Below are positions 7,002 to 14,408 of a DNA stretch of 28,883 bases, piece by piece. The stretch lies in the NCBI GenBank assembly GCA_002491065.1, contig DKVF01000066.1:6178-35060 (forward strand), read 5' to 3'. The notes under the pieces were generated by a model. It did no database searches and had not been told where the DNA came from. It worked only from the letters and a program-made list of their open reading frames with translations. Source of the stretch: Peptococcaceae bacterium UBA7185. Lineage in GTDB: Bacteria > Bacillota > Peptococcia > Peptococcales > Peptococcaceae. A program made the translations under genes and the position numbers. Each line of letters starts with the position of its first letter. The first letter of the stretch is position 1.

Positions 7002-9284
7002 ATGAAAAAAATAACCTGTGCAGTTTGTACTGCATTGTTAACGTTAGGAGTGTACATATCACCGGCGCAGGCGGCCGATGTCACAGTGAATTTGCCTACT
7101 TTTCCCGTGGTGCTCAATGGTGTAACGATGGAGCAGAGCAAAAGCCAGTATCCCATGCTGGTGTACAAGGATATCACCTATGTACCGATGACTTGGGCGG
7201 ATACAAGATTATTGGGCCTGGAATCCAATTGGACGCAGCAAAATGGATTGGTGATTCAAAAAGCAGCCACGGTACAGGATCAGGAAACGGCACAAAGTAC
7301 TTATAAACCTTACACGACAAGCAATGCCAATGCCGCAAGCTATAAAGCGACCATTACCAGCGGAAAAATTACTGTAAATGGGAAAAGCATCACCAATAGC
7401 AAAGAAGAATATCCGCTGTTGGTATTTCGGGATGTGACATATTTTCCGCTGACCTGGCGCTTCGCAGTTACAGAATTTGGCTGGAATTATACTTTTGATT
7501 CTAAAAACGGTTTGGCAATCACGCCAAAGGCAACTACCAGCGTGAGCAATACGGCTGTGAATACCAGCGGCGATATTGTAGGACAAATTGTAAAAGTGAC
7601 AGGTAGCAATGTTAATCTGCGCTCTGATGCAGGGACATCCAGCGGTACAGTAGGTCAGGCGAATAAAAATGAAGAATTGCTGGTGTTGGGGACCAAAACA
7701 GTAGACGGAAAGGTTTGGTATCAAGTAATGCGTACTTCTGGCGGCGATAAGATGTGGATTGCTTCCTGGTACACGGAAAAAAGCAGCAATTCCACTACGA
7801 ACCAAACACCAAATGAAACAAACAACAGTAACAACAATACGGTAATTAAGCCATCGACAGATACTATGGTGGGCAAAATGGTTGTTGTGACAGGCAGTGT
7901 TGTGAATTTGCGGGCAAATCCCAATACGACTTCAGCAGTGGTTGGGCAAGCAGCACAGGGTGACAGTTTTACTGTATTAGCAGAGAAAGCAGTGGATGGC
8001 GATACTTGGTATCAAGTACAAAGCAAAAGTGGCGTGAAGGCTTGGATTGCCGGTTGGCTGACAAAAGAACAGAGTACCTCAAATAACAATAACAATCAAA
8101 GCAACAATACTACAGAAAATTATGACATGGTAGGGAAAAAGGTAAGTGTAAATACCAATGGCGTAAATTTGCGCACCGAGCCGGGTACGAACTCTAAAAT
8201 TGCAGGTACTGTCAACAAAGGGACGCAGTACACTGTATTGACGTTAAAGACGGTGGACGGTGATGTCTGGTATCAAGTGCAGGCGGCAAATGGTAGTAAA
8301 GTATGGATTGCCAGTTGGTTGGTGGATAAAGTAAGCTCGACGAACTCCAGCAGCAATAACGGCACGGTTAGCAACAGTGGTGTGAAAACACATCTGGTAT
8401 TGCAATCCGTGAAAGAACAGGGCGATAAGACAATTATTAGATTACAGCATGGCAAAGGCAACGGCTACACAACCAGCAAGGTTTCGGCAACAGAATTAGT
8501 TTTGCAGTTGGGTAATGTATATTTGAATACCGACGACAGCATCAATCAGGTTTATAAAAATGGGCCGTTACAGCATTTGCAAGTGCAGGATGCAGGCAGC
8601 CTGCTGAAAGCGACATTTACCTTGCAGAAGGGTGCCTATTGTACTGTGAAGGAAGACGGAGACGATCTGGTAATTACAGCGTATAATCAGCATGCGGCAG
8701 GGGAACAAGGTCTGGAAGGAAAAGTGATTGTCATAGATCCCGGACATGGCGGCAGCGATCCTGGTGCGATTGGAAAAGTGCTAGGTGTAACAGATGCCAA
8801 TGTGGGACTTACGGTAGGTCAAAAGCTCCGTGATTTATTGGAAGCTGAGGGCGCGACTGTGATTATGACCCGTGATACCGATATTCGTGTGGGGCTGAAT
8901 GATCGTCCCGCTATGGCCAATAAGGCAGAGGCTGATTTATTTGTCAGCATTCACGCCAATTCGACCACGCGCAGTGAGCCGAAAGGTATTCAGGTATATT
9001 ATTATGCGCCTACTACCAATGCCAATCTGTATGCGCAGAGCTTTATTCGGAAAGATTTAGCGAGCCATGTGAGCAGTGCATTGCAAGCGACAACGGGTAC
9101 CGGTTCTGTCGTGATGACGGCAAACTATGCGGTACTGCGGGAAAATGACAGACCGTCTATTCTGGTGGAAACCGGTTTCCTGAGCAATGCCGAGGAAGAA
9201 GCGTTATTGGCACAGGATTCTTATCGACAAAAATTGGCCAACGGAATCTATCAGGGGATTTGTAATTATTTAGGGCAATATTGA
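7002..9284 (+). CDS. Secreted N-acetylmuramoyl-L-alanine amidase with stalk, triple SH3b, AMIN and Amidase_3 domains
   Basis: Peptidoglycan hydrolase of 760 residues that should cleave the amide bond between muramic acid and the stem peptide. A signal peptide (1-24, ending PAQAA) is followed by two copper-amine-oxidase-N-like stalk repeats (about 27-90 and 115-172, each with YPxLVxxDxTYxPxTW). Three bacterial SH3 repeats (190-260, 287-356, 374-443) are joined by Asn/Ser/Thr-rich linkers. An AMIN-like domain (463-565) and Amidase_3 (574-760) complete it. Metal and catalytic residues visible are His582 (DPGHGG), His651 (SIHAN) and Glu723 (VETGFLSN). The position that normally carries the zinc-binding Glu appears to be Asp598 in GVTDANVGL. 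The start follows GAGGAGG. It is a single-gene unit ended by a hairpin at 9318. Confidence 0.92.
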   Translation: MKKITCAVCTALLTLGVYISPAQAADVTVNLPTFPVVLNGVTMEQSKSQYPMLVYKDITYVPMTWADTRLLGLESNWTQQNGLVIQKAATVQDQETAQSTYKPYTTSNANAASYKATITSGKITVNGKSITNSKEEYPLLVFRDVTYFPLTWRFAVTEFGWNYTFDSKNGLAITPKATTSVSNTAVNTSGDIVGQIVKVTGSNVNLRSDAGTSSGTVGQANKNEELLVLGTKTVDGKVWYQVMRTSGGDKMWIASWYTEKSSNSTTNQTPNETNNSNNNTVIKPSTDTMVGKMVVVTGSVVNLRANPNTTSAVVGQAAQGDSFTVLAEKAVDGDTWYQVQSKSGVKAWIAGWLTKEQSTSNNNNNQSNNTTENYDMVGKKVSVNTNGVNLRTEPGTNSKIAGTVNKGTQYTVLTLKTVDGDVWYQVQAANGSKVWIASWLVDKVSSTNSSSNNGTVSNSGVKTHLVLQSVKEQGDKTIIRLQHGKGNGYTTSKVSATELVLQLGNVYLNTDDSINQVYKNGPLQHLQVQDAGSLLKATFTLQKGAYCTVKEDGDDLVITAYNQHAAGEQGLEGKVIVIDPGHGGSDPGAIGKVLGVTDANVGLTVGQKLRDLLEAEGATVIMTRDTDIRVGLNDRPAMANKAEADLFVSIHANSTTRSEPKGIQVYYYAPTTNANLYAQSFIRKDLASHVSSALQATTGTGSVVMTANYAVLRENDRPSILVETGFLSNAEEEALLAQDSYRQKLANGIYQGICNYLGQY

Positions 9285-9317
9285 TTGAAGAAAAAATTGC
9301 ATAAGTTCTGAGAAGAG

Positions 9318-9363
9318 AGCCTTCTTGTGGGAATCTTTAAGGTTTCTGCAAGAGGGCTTTTTT
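9318..9363 (+). terminator. Terminator after the amidase gene
   Basis: AGCCTTCTTG (9318-9327) pairs with CAAGAGGGCT (9349-9358) through one G-U pair, and six Ts follow. Confidence 0.8.
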
Positions 9364-9383
9364 GCGGTTCGGGGCGGAAACGT

Positions 9384-9412
9384 TTGCAGGAGAAATTAAA
9401 ATAACGTATAAT
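9384..9412 (+). promoter_or_regulatory. Promoter of the pyrCKD operon
   Basis: TTGCAG (9384-9389), 17-nt spacer, TATAAT (9407-9412). The leader to pyrC is about 120 nt. I see no PyrR-type attenuator hairpin in it, so any pyrimidine control is not evident from the sequence. Confidence 0.65.
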
Positions 9413-9539
9413 CTAGCGAAAGTGGAATTTTGTACTTAGAAATTATTTACTACAGCGGCGTTTCTGTGCTAAAATTTGATTAGGAAACTGACATTTTGTA
9501 AGCAGAAAAGGAAAAAGAAAGAGAAAAGAGGGATTCCCT

Positions 9540-10817
9540 ATGATTTTAGTCAAAGGCGGCCGAGTGATGGACCCGGCTACTGGCTGCGATGAAATCACAG
9601 ATTTGATTATTGATGGCGAACATATTGCGCGCATTGGCTTTTTTATGCCGGGACCGGAATATGAAAAGATTATTCATGCGGAAGGGAAAATTGTAGCGCC
9701 GGGCTTGATTGACGTACATGTTCATTTTCGCGATCCTGGGCTGAGCGACTTGGAGGACATTCATAGCGGCACGGCGGCTGCAGTGGCAGGGGGCTTTACG
9801 ACGGTAGTTTGTATGGCCAATACCAAACCGGAAATGGACAATCCGGCGACGTTAGAGTATATTTTGCAAAAAGCAGCGCAGATGCCCATTCACGTGCTGC
9901 AGGCGGCTGCAGTTACTGAGGGACTGCAGGGCAGAGAGCTGGTGGATATGGATGAGCTCTTCGAATTGGGCGCAGTGGGCTTCAGCGATGATGGGCATGC
10001 TATTTCGGATACATCGGTTATGCTGGAAGCATTAAAAAAAGTGAAAGGATTAGATTGCCCCATCAGTGTGCATGAGGAAGATGAAGTATTGATAACGGAT
10101 CATGGCGTGAATAATGGACAGGTGGCTGAACAATTGGGCATGAAAGGCGCGCTGCACAGCGCGGAAGATGTATTGGTGGCCAGAGATTGTATGCTGGCTC
10201 TGCAAACCGGCGCCAAACTGCATATTCAGCACTTATCTTCGGGCAACTCAGTAGAGATGGTGCGTTTTGCCAAGAAGATGGGAGCCAATGTCACAGCAGA
10301 GGCGACGCCCCATCATTTTACGCTGACAGAGTCGGCAGTTATCACCCATGGCTCTTATGCCAAGGTGAATCCGCCGCTGCGTACCGCAGAGGATAAGAAA
10401 AAAATCATTGAGGGATTACAGGACGGCACTATTGATATCATTGCCACCGACCATGCGCCGCACAGCGACGCCCGCAAAAAGAAAAAAACGCTGCAGCAGG
10501 CTTCCAGCGGCATGATTGGACTGGAAACTTCTTTAGCGCTGGGGATTACCAAGCTGGTGCGGGAAGGGTATTTGCCCATGATGAAGCTTTTGGAGAAAAT
10601 GACCATCAATCCGGCAAAGCTGTATCAGCTGCCAGGCGGACGGCTGGTGGAAGGCGGCCCTGCTGATTTGGTGATTTTTGACCCTGAAGAAAAGTGGACG
10701 GTAAAAGATTTTTACTCCCGTTCCCACAATTCTCCCTTTGTGGGCGAGCGCTTGAGCGGTCGGGTGAAGTATACAATCTGTAAGGGAAATATTGTGTATC
10801 AGGATGGCATGGACTAA
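9540..10817 (+). CDS. pyrC: Dihydroorotase
   Basis: Cytosolic zinc enzyme of de novo pyrimidine synthesis; it cyclises N-carbamoyl-L-aspartate to dihydroorotate. It has 425 residues, the length of the type I (Bacillus-like) class. The metal site is complete: HVHFRDPG (His60, His62, substrate Arg64), the Asp of FSDDG (about 150), His178 in VHEED, His231 in HIQHLSS and catalytic Asp304 in ATDHAPH. NPPLRT and the C-terminal GGRLVEGGPADLVIFD are also typical. The start has AAGAGGG upstream. It is the first gene of a pyrC-pyrK-pyrD operon, with 14 nt to pyrK. The carbamoyl-aspartate genes (pyrB, carAB) are not in this window. Confidence 0.96.
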   Translation: MILVKGGRVMDPATGCDEITDLIIDGEHIARIGFFMPGPEYEKIIHAEGKIVAPGLIDVHVHFRDPGLSDLEDIHSGTAAAVAGGFTTVVCMANTKPEMDNPATLEYILQKAAQMPIHVLQAAAVTEGLQGRELVDMDELFELGAVGFSDDGHAISDTSVMLEALKKVKGLDCPISVHEEDEVLITDHGVNNGQVAEQLGMKGALHSAEDVLVARDCMLALQTGAKLHIQHLSSGNSVEMVRFAKKMGANVTAEATPHHFTLTESAVITHGSYAKVNPPLRTAEDKKKIIEGLQDGTIDIIATDHAPHSDARKKKKTLQQASSGMIGLETSLALGITKLVREGYLPMMKLLEKMTINPAKLYQLPGGRLVEGGPADLVIFDPEEKWTVKDFYSRSHNSPFVGERLSGRVKYTICKGNIVYQDGMD

Positions 10818-10831
10818 AGGAGGCCAGATAT

Positions 10832-11533
10832 ATGGCGATTGTATTAAAAAATGAAGCTGTGGGAAAAGATTTCTACTTGTTGAAGGCGGCAGGCGATTAT
10901 CCTGCAAGTATGGGACAATTCTGTATGCTGCGCGCGTGGGACGAGTATCCGGTGTTATCCAGGCCCATCAGCATTTTTGACTGTGACGCGGAAGGTATCA
11001 GTTTTTTATATAAGGTTGTAGGGCAGGGAACTGAATTGTTGGCACAGCTTAGACCTGGTGACGAAGTGGATGTACAGGGCCCTTACGGTAACGGTTTTCC
11101 TATGGTGAAGGGCAAGGTGGCACTGTTAGGCGGCGGCATTGGCGTTGCGCCGTTATATTATGCGGCAAAAACGTTAAAGGCGCAGGGTTGCACAGTGGAT
11201 TTATATCTGGGCTTTACTGAGGAAGCTATGCTGGAAGATGCTTATGGAGCTGTGTGCGACAAGATGACAGTGAATGTGGGCGGCTATGTGACAGATGAAA
11301 TCAATCCGGCAGAGTATGATGTGATTATGACCTGCGGACCGCAAATTATGATGAAGGTGCTGGCGAATAAAGTAAAGGGCACAGCAGCGCAGCTTTATGT
11401 GTCCATGGAAAATCGTATGGGTTGCGGCGTAGGCGCCTGTCTGGTGTGCAGCTGCAAAACCAGCAGCGGCAACAAAAAAGTCTGCAAGGACGGTCCGGTA
11501 TTTAAGGCGGAGGAGGTATTCGGCGATGAATAG
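10832..11533 (+). CDS. pyrK: Dihydroorotate dehydrogenase B, electron-transfer subunit
   Basis: FAD and [2Fe-2S] subunit that passes electrons from dihydroorotate oxidation in PyrD to NAD+. It has 233 residues. The ferredoxin-reductase-like FAD domain shows RPIS (44-47) and the NAD domain GGGIGVAPL (100-108). The C-terminal iron-sulfur loop has Cys198, Cys203, Cys206 and Cys218 (C-x4-C-x2-C-x11-C), as expected for the family. AAGGAGG precedes the ATG. The gene overlaps pyrD by 8 nt (ATGAATAG), which indicates translational coupling and equimolar synthesis of the two subunits. Confidence 0.96.
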   Translation: MAIVLKNEAVGKDFYLLKAAGDYPASMGQFCMLRAWDEYPVLSRPISIFDCDAEGISFLYKVVGQGTELLAQLRPGDEVDVQGPYGNGFPMVKGKVALLGGGIGVAPLYYAAKTLKAQGCTVDLYLGFTEEAMLEDAYGAVCDKMTVNVGGYVTDEINPAEYDVIMTCGPQIMMKVLANKVKGTAAQLYVSMENRMGCGVGACLVCSCKTSSGNKKVCKDGPVFKAEEVFGDE

Positions 11534-12428
11534 ACTAGCAGTAGAATTTGCAGGAGTGCCTTTCAAAAATCCTGTGGTGATGGCCTCAGGTACCTTTGGT
11601 TTTGGACGGGAATATGCCCAGTTATTTCCTATTGAAAGATTAGGAGGAATCTCCTCAAAAGGATTGACGCTGCATGCGCGTAGCGGGAATGAGGGCATCC
11701 GTATTTGGGAAACCCCTTCGGGAATTATGAATAGTGTGGGACTGGAAAACCCGGGCGTAGAAGGTTTTATTGCCAGAGATTTGGCTTGGGTGAACAGTCT
11801 TGATCTGGTGAACATTGTCAATGTGGGCGGTCACAGTATGGAGGATTATGTGCAGGCGGTGGAACGGCTCAACGAGGAACAACTGGATCTTCTGGAACTG
11901 AACATTTCCTGTCCCAATGTGAAGCAGGGCGGTATGAATTTTGGCGTGAAAACGGAAATGGCGGCAGAAGTGGTGCGCACCATTCGCAATGTGTGTAAAC
12001 ATAAGCTGGTAGTGAAGCTTTCTCCCAATGCTGAGAATATTGTAGATTTGGCCAAAGCCTGTGAAGCAGAAGGCGCCGATGGGATTTCGCTTGTAAACAC
12101 CTTTTTAGCTATGGCCATTGACATCAAGAAAAAACAGCCGGTGTTCAATAACGGCTATGCTGGGTTGTCCGGTCCTGCCATTAAACCCATCGCGCTGCGT
12201 ATGATACATCAGGTAAGTCATGCGGTAGAGATTCCGGTGATGGGCTTGGGCGGTATCAGCACATGGCAGGATGCTGTAGAATTTATTATGGCCGGTGCGA
12301 CGGTCATTCAAGTAGGGACAGCCACGTTTATGAAGCCGGATAAGGCGTTGGATATCATAGATGGCTTAGAGCACTATTGTGAAGAGAACGGCATCCAAAA
12401 TATTTTGGAAATCAGAGGAATTGTGTAA
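11526..12428 (+). CDS. pyrD: Dihydroorotate dehydrogenase B, catalytic FMN subunit
   Basis: FMN-containing TIM-barrel enzyme oxidising dihydroorotate to orotate; class 1B, working with PyrK in a heterotetramer and using NAD+ as acceptor. It has 300 residues. MASGTFGFGREY opens the barrel. NISCPNVKQGG carries the class 1 active-site cysteine (Cys129), and SLVNTFLAMAIDI with GLSGPAIKPIALR match class 1B. The phosphate-binding segment is VMGLGGIS, followed by GATVIQVGTA. It is the last gene of the operon, ended by a terminator at 12461. Confidence 0.97.
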   Translation: MNRLAVEFAGVPFKNPVVMASGTFGFGREYAQLFPIERLGGISSKGLTLHARSGNEGIRIWETPSGIMNSVGLENPGVEGFIARDLAWVNSLDLVNIVNVGGHSMEDYVQAVERLNEEQLDLLELNISCPNVKQGGMNFGVKTEMAAEVVRTIRNVCKHKLVVKLSPNAENIVDLAKACEAEGADGISLVNTFLAMAIDIKKKQPVFNNGYAGLSGPAIKPIALRMIHQVSHAVEIPVMGLGGISTWQDAVEFIMAGATVIQVGTATFMKPDKALDIIDGLEHYCEENGIQNILEIRGIV

Positions 12429-12460
12429 CCAACAGAAAATCGTATAGAAACGGTATGGAG

Positions 12461-12503
12461 ACCGCTGCAAAAGTAATGAAACCCGCTTTTACAGCGGTTT
12501 TTT
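12461..12503 (+). terminator. Terminator of the pyrCKD operon
   Basis: ACCGCTGCAAAAG (12461-12473) pairs with CTTTTACAGCGGT (12486-12498) with one C-A mismatch, then a run of Ts. Confidence 0.8.
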
Positions 12504-12593
12504 GTTTGAGTTAAGGTTTTCCCGTTGATAGTAGTCTATTTCTGTAAGCATTTTCGGCAATAGGAAGGGTCGCTATCATTATATAATTAATTT

Positions 12594-12673
12594 ATAACCT
12601 TCTATAAAATGCCTGCAATTGTTAACTACAGAATATATCGTATATAATAAATTTATAAATGATAAGCGCTTAT
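12594..12673 (+). promoter_or_regulatory. Promoter and shared regulatory element of the SLC13 carrier gene
   Basis: ATAAC (12594-12598), three bases, then CTATAAAA (12602-12609) form a block also found before both reductase genes. TTGTTA (12619-12624), an 18-nt spacer and TATAAT (12643-12648) form the core promoter. The distance from the block to the -35 is 17 nt here and 16 nt in the other two copies. A perfect 12-bp palindrome, ATAAGCGCTTAT (12662-12673), lies just after the likely start site and could be a second operator. Confidence 0.55.
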
Positions 12674-12729
12674 TGATGAACTTGTAATTGAATTATTTTA
12701 AGAGATGAAATGCAAAGGGGCTAAAAATT

Positions 12730-14196
12730 ATGGGTACAAATTCCGTTGAGAAAGGGTTAAAATTTGGCTGTTCTCCGGCTTATGTGGTAAACAGTGTGAT
12801 TACACTGGCGATTATGATTGGATTTAAGTATGTTGTACCGGCGGTAGAGCCGCTGACTCCTCTTGGAGTGGAAGTTTTGGGTATCTTTTTGGGTACGCTG
12901 TACGGTTGGCTGATCGTTGGCGATGTGGTGTGGCCCAGCGTGGCTTGTCTTGTATTTTTAGGACTCAGTGAGTACACGACGGTGACCGGCGCGTTTGCCA
13001 GCGGCTTTGGCAACAATACCGTATTGTTGATGCTGTTCTTCTTTCTGTTTACGAATATTATCAACTCGGCGGGGATTATTGAGTATGTAGCGCAGTGGAT
13101 TGCTACCAGAAAGTTTGCTTACGGGAAACCATGGATGTTGTCCTTTTTGCTGATGATTGCAGCGATTGTCTCCTTTTTTATGGTTTCTGCTACAGCGGCT
13201 TGTCTGGTAATGATTCCGCTGATTAAGAGTATCGCGCTGTTGTATGGTTTCAAACCCGGCGATAAGTGGCCTATGCTGATGATGGGTGGTCTGGTTTATG
13301 TAGGGAGTACCAGTTATTTGATTTTGCCGTATAAATCACTGCCGCTGATTGTATTTGCCAGCTATGAATCTACCACAGGACAGAGTATCGCTTATGGTCC
13401 GTATATGTTTGTAATTTTTGTTTCTACCGTAGTGGCGTTGACCTTGTTCCTTTTGGCCTGCAGATTTTTGTTTAAACCTGACGTTTCAAAGATTACCAAT
13501 TGCGAGATCAAGTTTGACAAAAAGGTGGAGCTCAGCGCCCATCAGAAATTTGTATTTGTGTATTTCATTGTTGTGCTGGCGCTTTTGATTATTCCTAATG
13601 TGCTGCCCGCTTCTTTGGGTTTGGTGAAGCTTCTGAAAAGTATCGGCAATACGGGAATTTTGGCCATTGCGGTGGTATTTTATGTAGCGTGTCAGTTCCA
13701 AGAGGGGCTGCACACTATGAATCAGGTTTTTGCCAAAAATATTTCCTGGAACATCATTTTCCTGCTGGCGGCGGCTATGGCTATTTCCGGCGCGTTTACT
13801 GCAGAAAGCACAGGGATTTCTCCTTGGATGTCCGGCGTGGTGACTCCTATTGTGGCTGGAAAGAGTCCGTTCGTGTTTATCGTACTGGTTTGTATCATCA
13901 GCTGCGTGTTGACCAATCTTGCCAACAATCAGGCAGTCTGCGCAATCTTTACGCCGATTATTTTGTCTATCGGTATGGCTTTTGGCGCCAACCTGCCTAC
14001 TCTGGTTGCCTGCATGATGGCTGCCTGCAATGTGGGAATGATCACGCCTCCCGCCAGTGCTACAGGCGCATTGCTGCATGGCGATAAGGAATGGGTTCCG
14101 GGAAAATCGGCCTATACCTACGGCTTGATCTACAGTATCTTTAATCTGTTCAACGCCATTTTCATTATCTATCCGTTGGGCTGCCTGTTTATGTAA
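12730..14196 (+). CDS. SLC13/DASS-family anion carrier (organic acid permease)
   Basis: Polytopic inner-membrane carrier of 488 residues in the divalent-anion:sodium symporter / arsenite-permease-like superfamily, with about 12 hydrophobic segments. The two family signature regions are present: an N-terminal-half hairpin with FASGFGNNTVLLMLFFFLFTNI and its repeat in the C-terminal half, LTNLANNQAVCAIFTPI, followed by GMITPPASATGALLHG. Relatives carry di- or tricarboxylates, sulfate or other organic anions, usually with Na+ or by exchange. The start has AAGGGG 9 nt upstream. The next gene is an enoate-reductase-like enzyme, and both have the same type of promoter. The likely cargo is therefore that enzyme's substrate, or product exchanged for substrate (inference). 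Confidence 0.88.
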   Translation: MGTNSVEKGLKFGCSPAYVVNSVITLAIMIGFKYVVPAVEPLTPLGVEVLGIFLGTLYGWLIVGDVVWPSVACLVFLGLSEYTTVTGAFASGFGNNTVLLMLFFFLFTNIINSAGIIEYVAQWIATRKFAYGKPWMLSFLLMIAAIVSFFMVSATAACLVMIPLIKSIALLYGFKPGDKWPMLMMGGLVYVGSTSYLILPYKSLPLIVFASYESTTGQSIAYGPYMFVIFVSTVVALTLFLLACRFLFKPDVSKITNCEIKFDKKVELSAHQKFVFVYFIVVLALLIIPNVLPASLGLVKLLKSIGNTGILAIAVVFYVACQFQEGLHTMNQVFAKNISWNIIFLLAAAMAISGAFTAESTGISPWMSGVVTPIVAGKSPFVFIVLVCIISCVLTNLANNQAVCAIFTPIILSIGMAFGANLPTLVACMMAACNVGMITPPASATGALLHGDKEWVPGKSAYTYGLIYSIFNLFNAIFIIYPLGCLFM

Positions 14197-14224
14197 AGGC
14201 GTATAATCTATCAAGCATTCCCAG

Positions 14225-14257
14225 AGCGGGATAGGAAGGATTCCTGTCCCGCTTTTA
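14225..14257 (+). terminator. Terminator after the SLC13 carrier gene
   Basis: AGCGGGATAGGAA (14225-14237) pairs with TTCCTGTCCCGCT (14241-14253) through one G-U pair, followed by TTTTAT. The reductase gene downstream is therefore transcribed from its own promoter. Confidence 0.8.
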
Positions 14258-14283
14258 TAACAAAAGCACAAAATAGTAGATGT

Positions 14284-14354
14284 GTTATAAATTTCACTGA
14301 ATAACAAGCTATAAAAAGGTAAACTTATGCAAGAAAAAATTGCTGTGTTATAGT
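14284..14354 (+). promoter_or_regulatory. Promoter and shared regulatory element of enoate reductase 1
   Basis: GTTAT-N12-ATAAC (14284-14305) is an inverted repeat of LysR-operator type. CTATAAAA follows at 14309-14316. The core promoter is TTATGC (14325-14330), an 18-nt spacer and TATAGT (14349-14354). The 50-nt block 14284-14333 matches 17621-17670 at most positions without gaps. Confidence 0.65.
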
Positions 14355-14408
14355 GAATTCAGACAAGAAAAAATTTTAAAACGAAAAAGAAAAAGGAGCG
14401 CATAAATT

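Noticed and set aside
7780..8130. Asn/Ser/Thr-rich repeats as possible tandem DNA repeats
   Set aside because: These are protein linkers between SH3 domains and are explained by the amidase; nucleotide repeats are not exact.
9413..9539. PyrR-type attenuator before pyrC
   Set aside because: Searched by eye for a hairpin pair with a T-run; none is convincing.
13486..14307. 273-codon open frame antisense to the SLC13 carrier
   Set aside because: It lies within a well-supported gene on the other strand, lacks a ribosome site and has a composition typical of a shadow frame.
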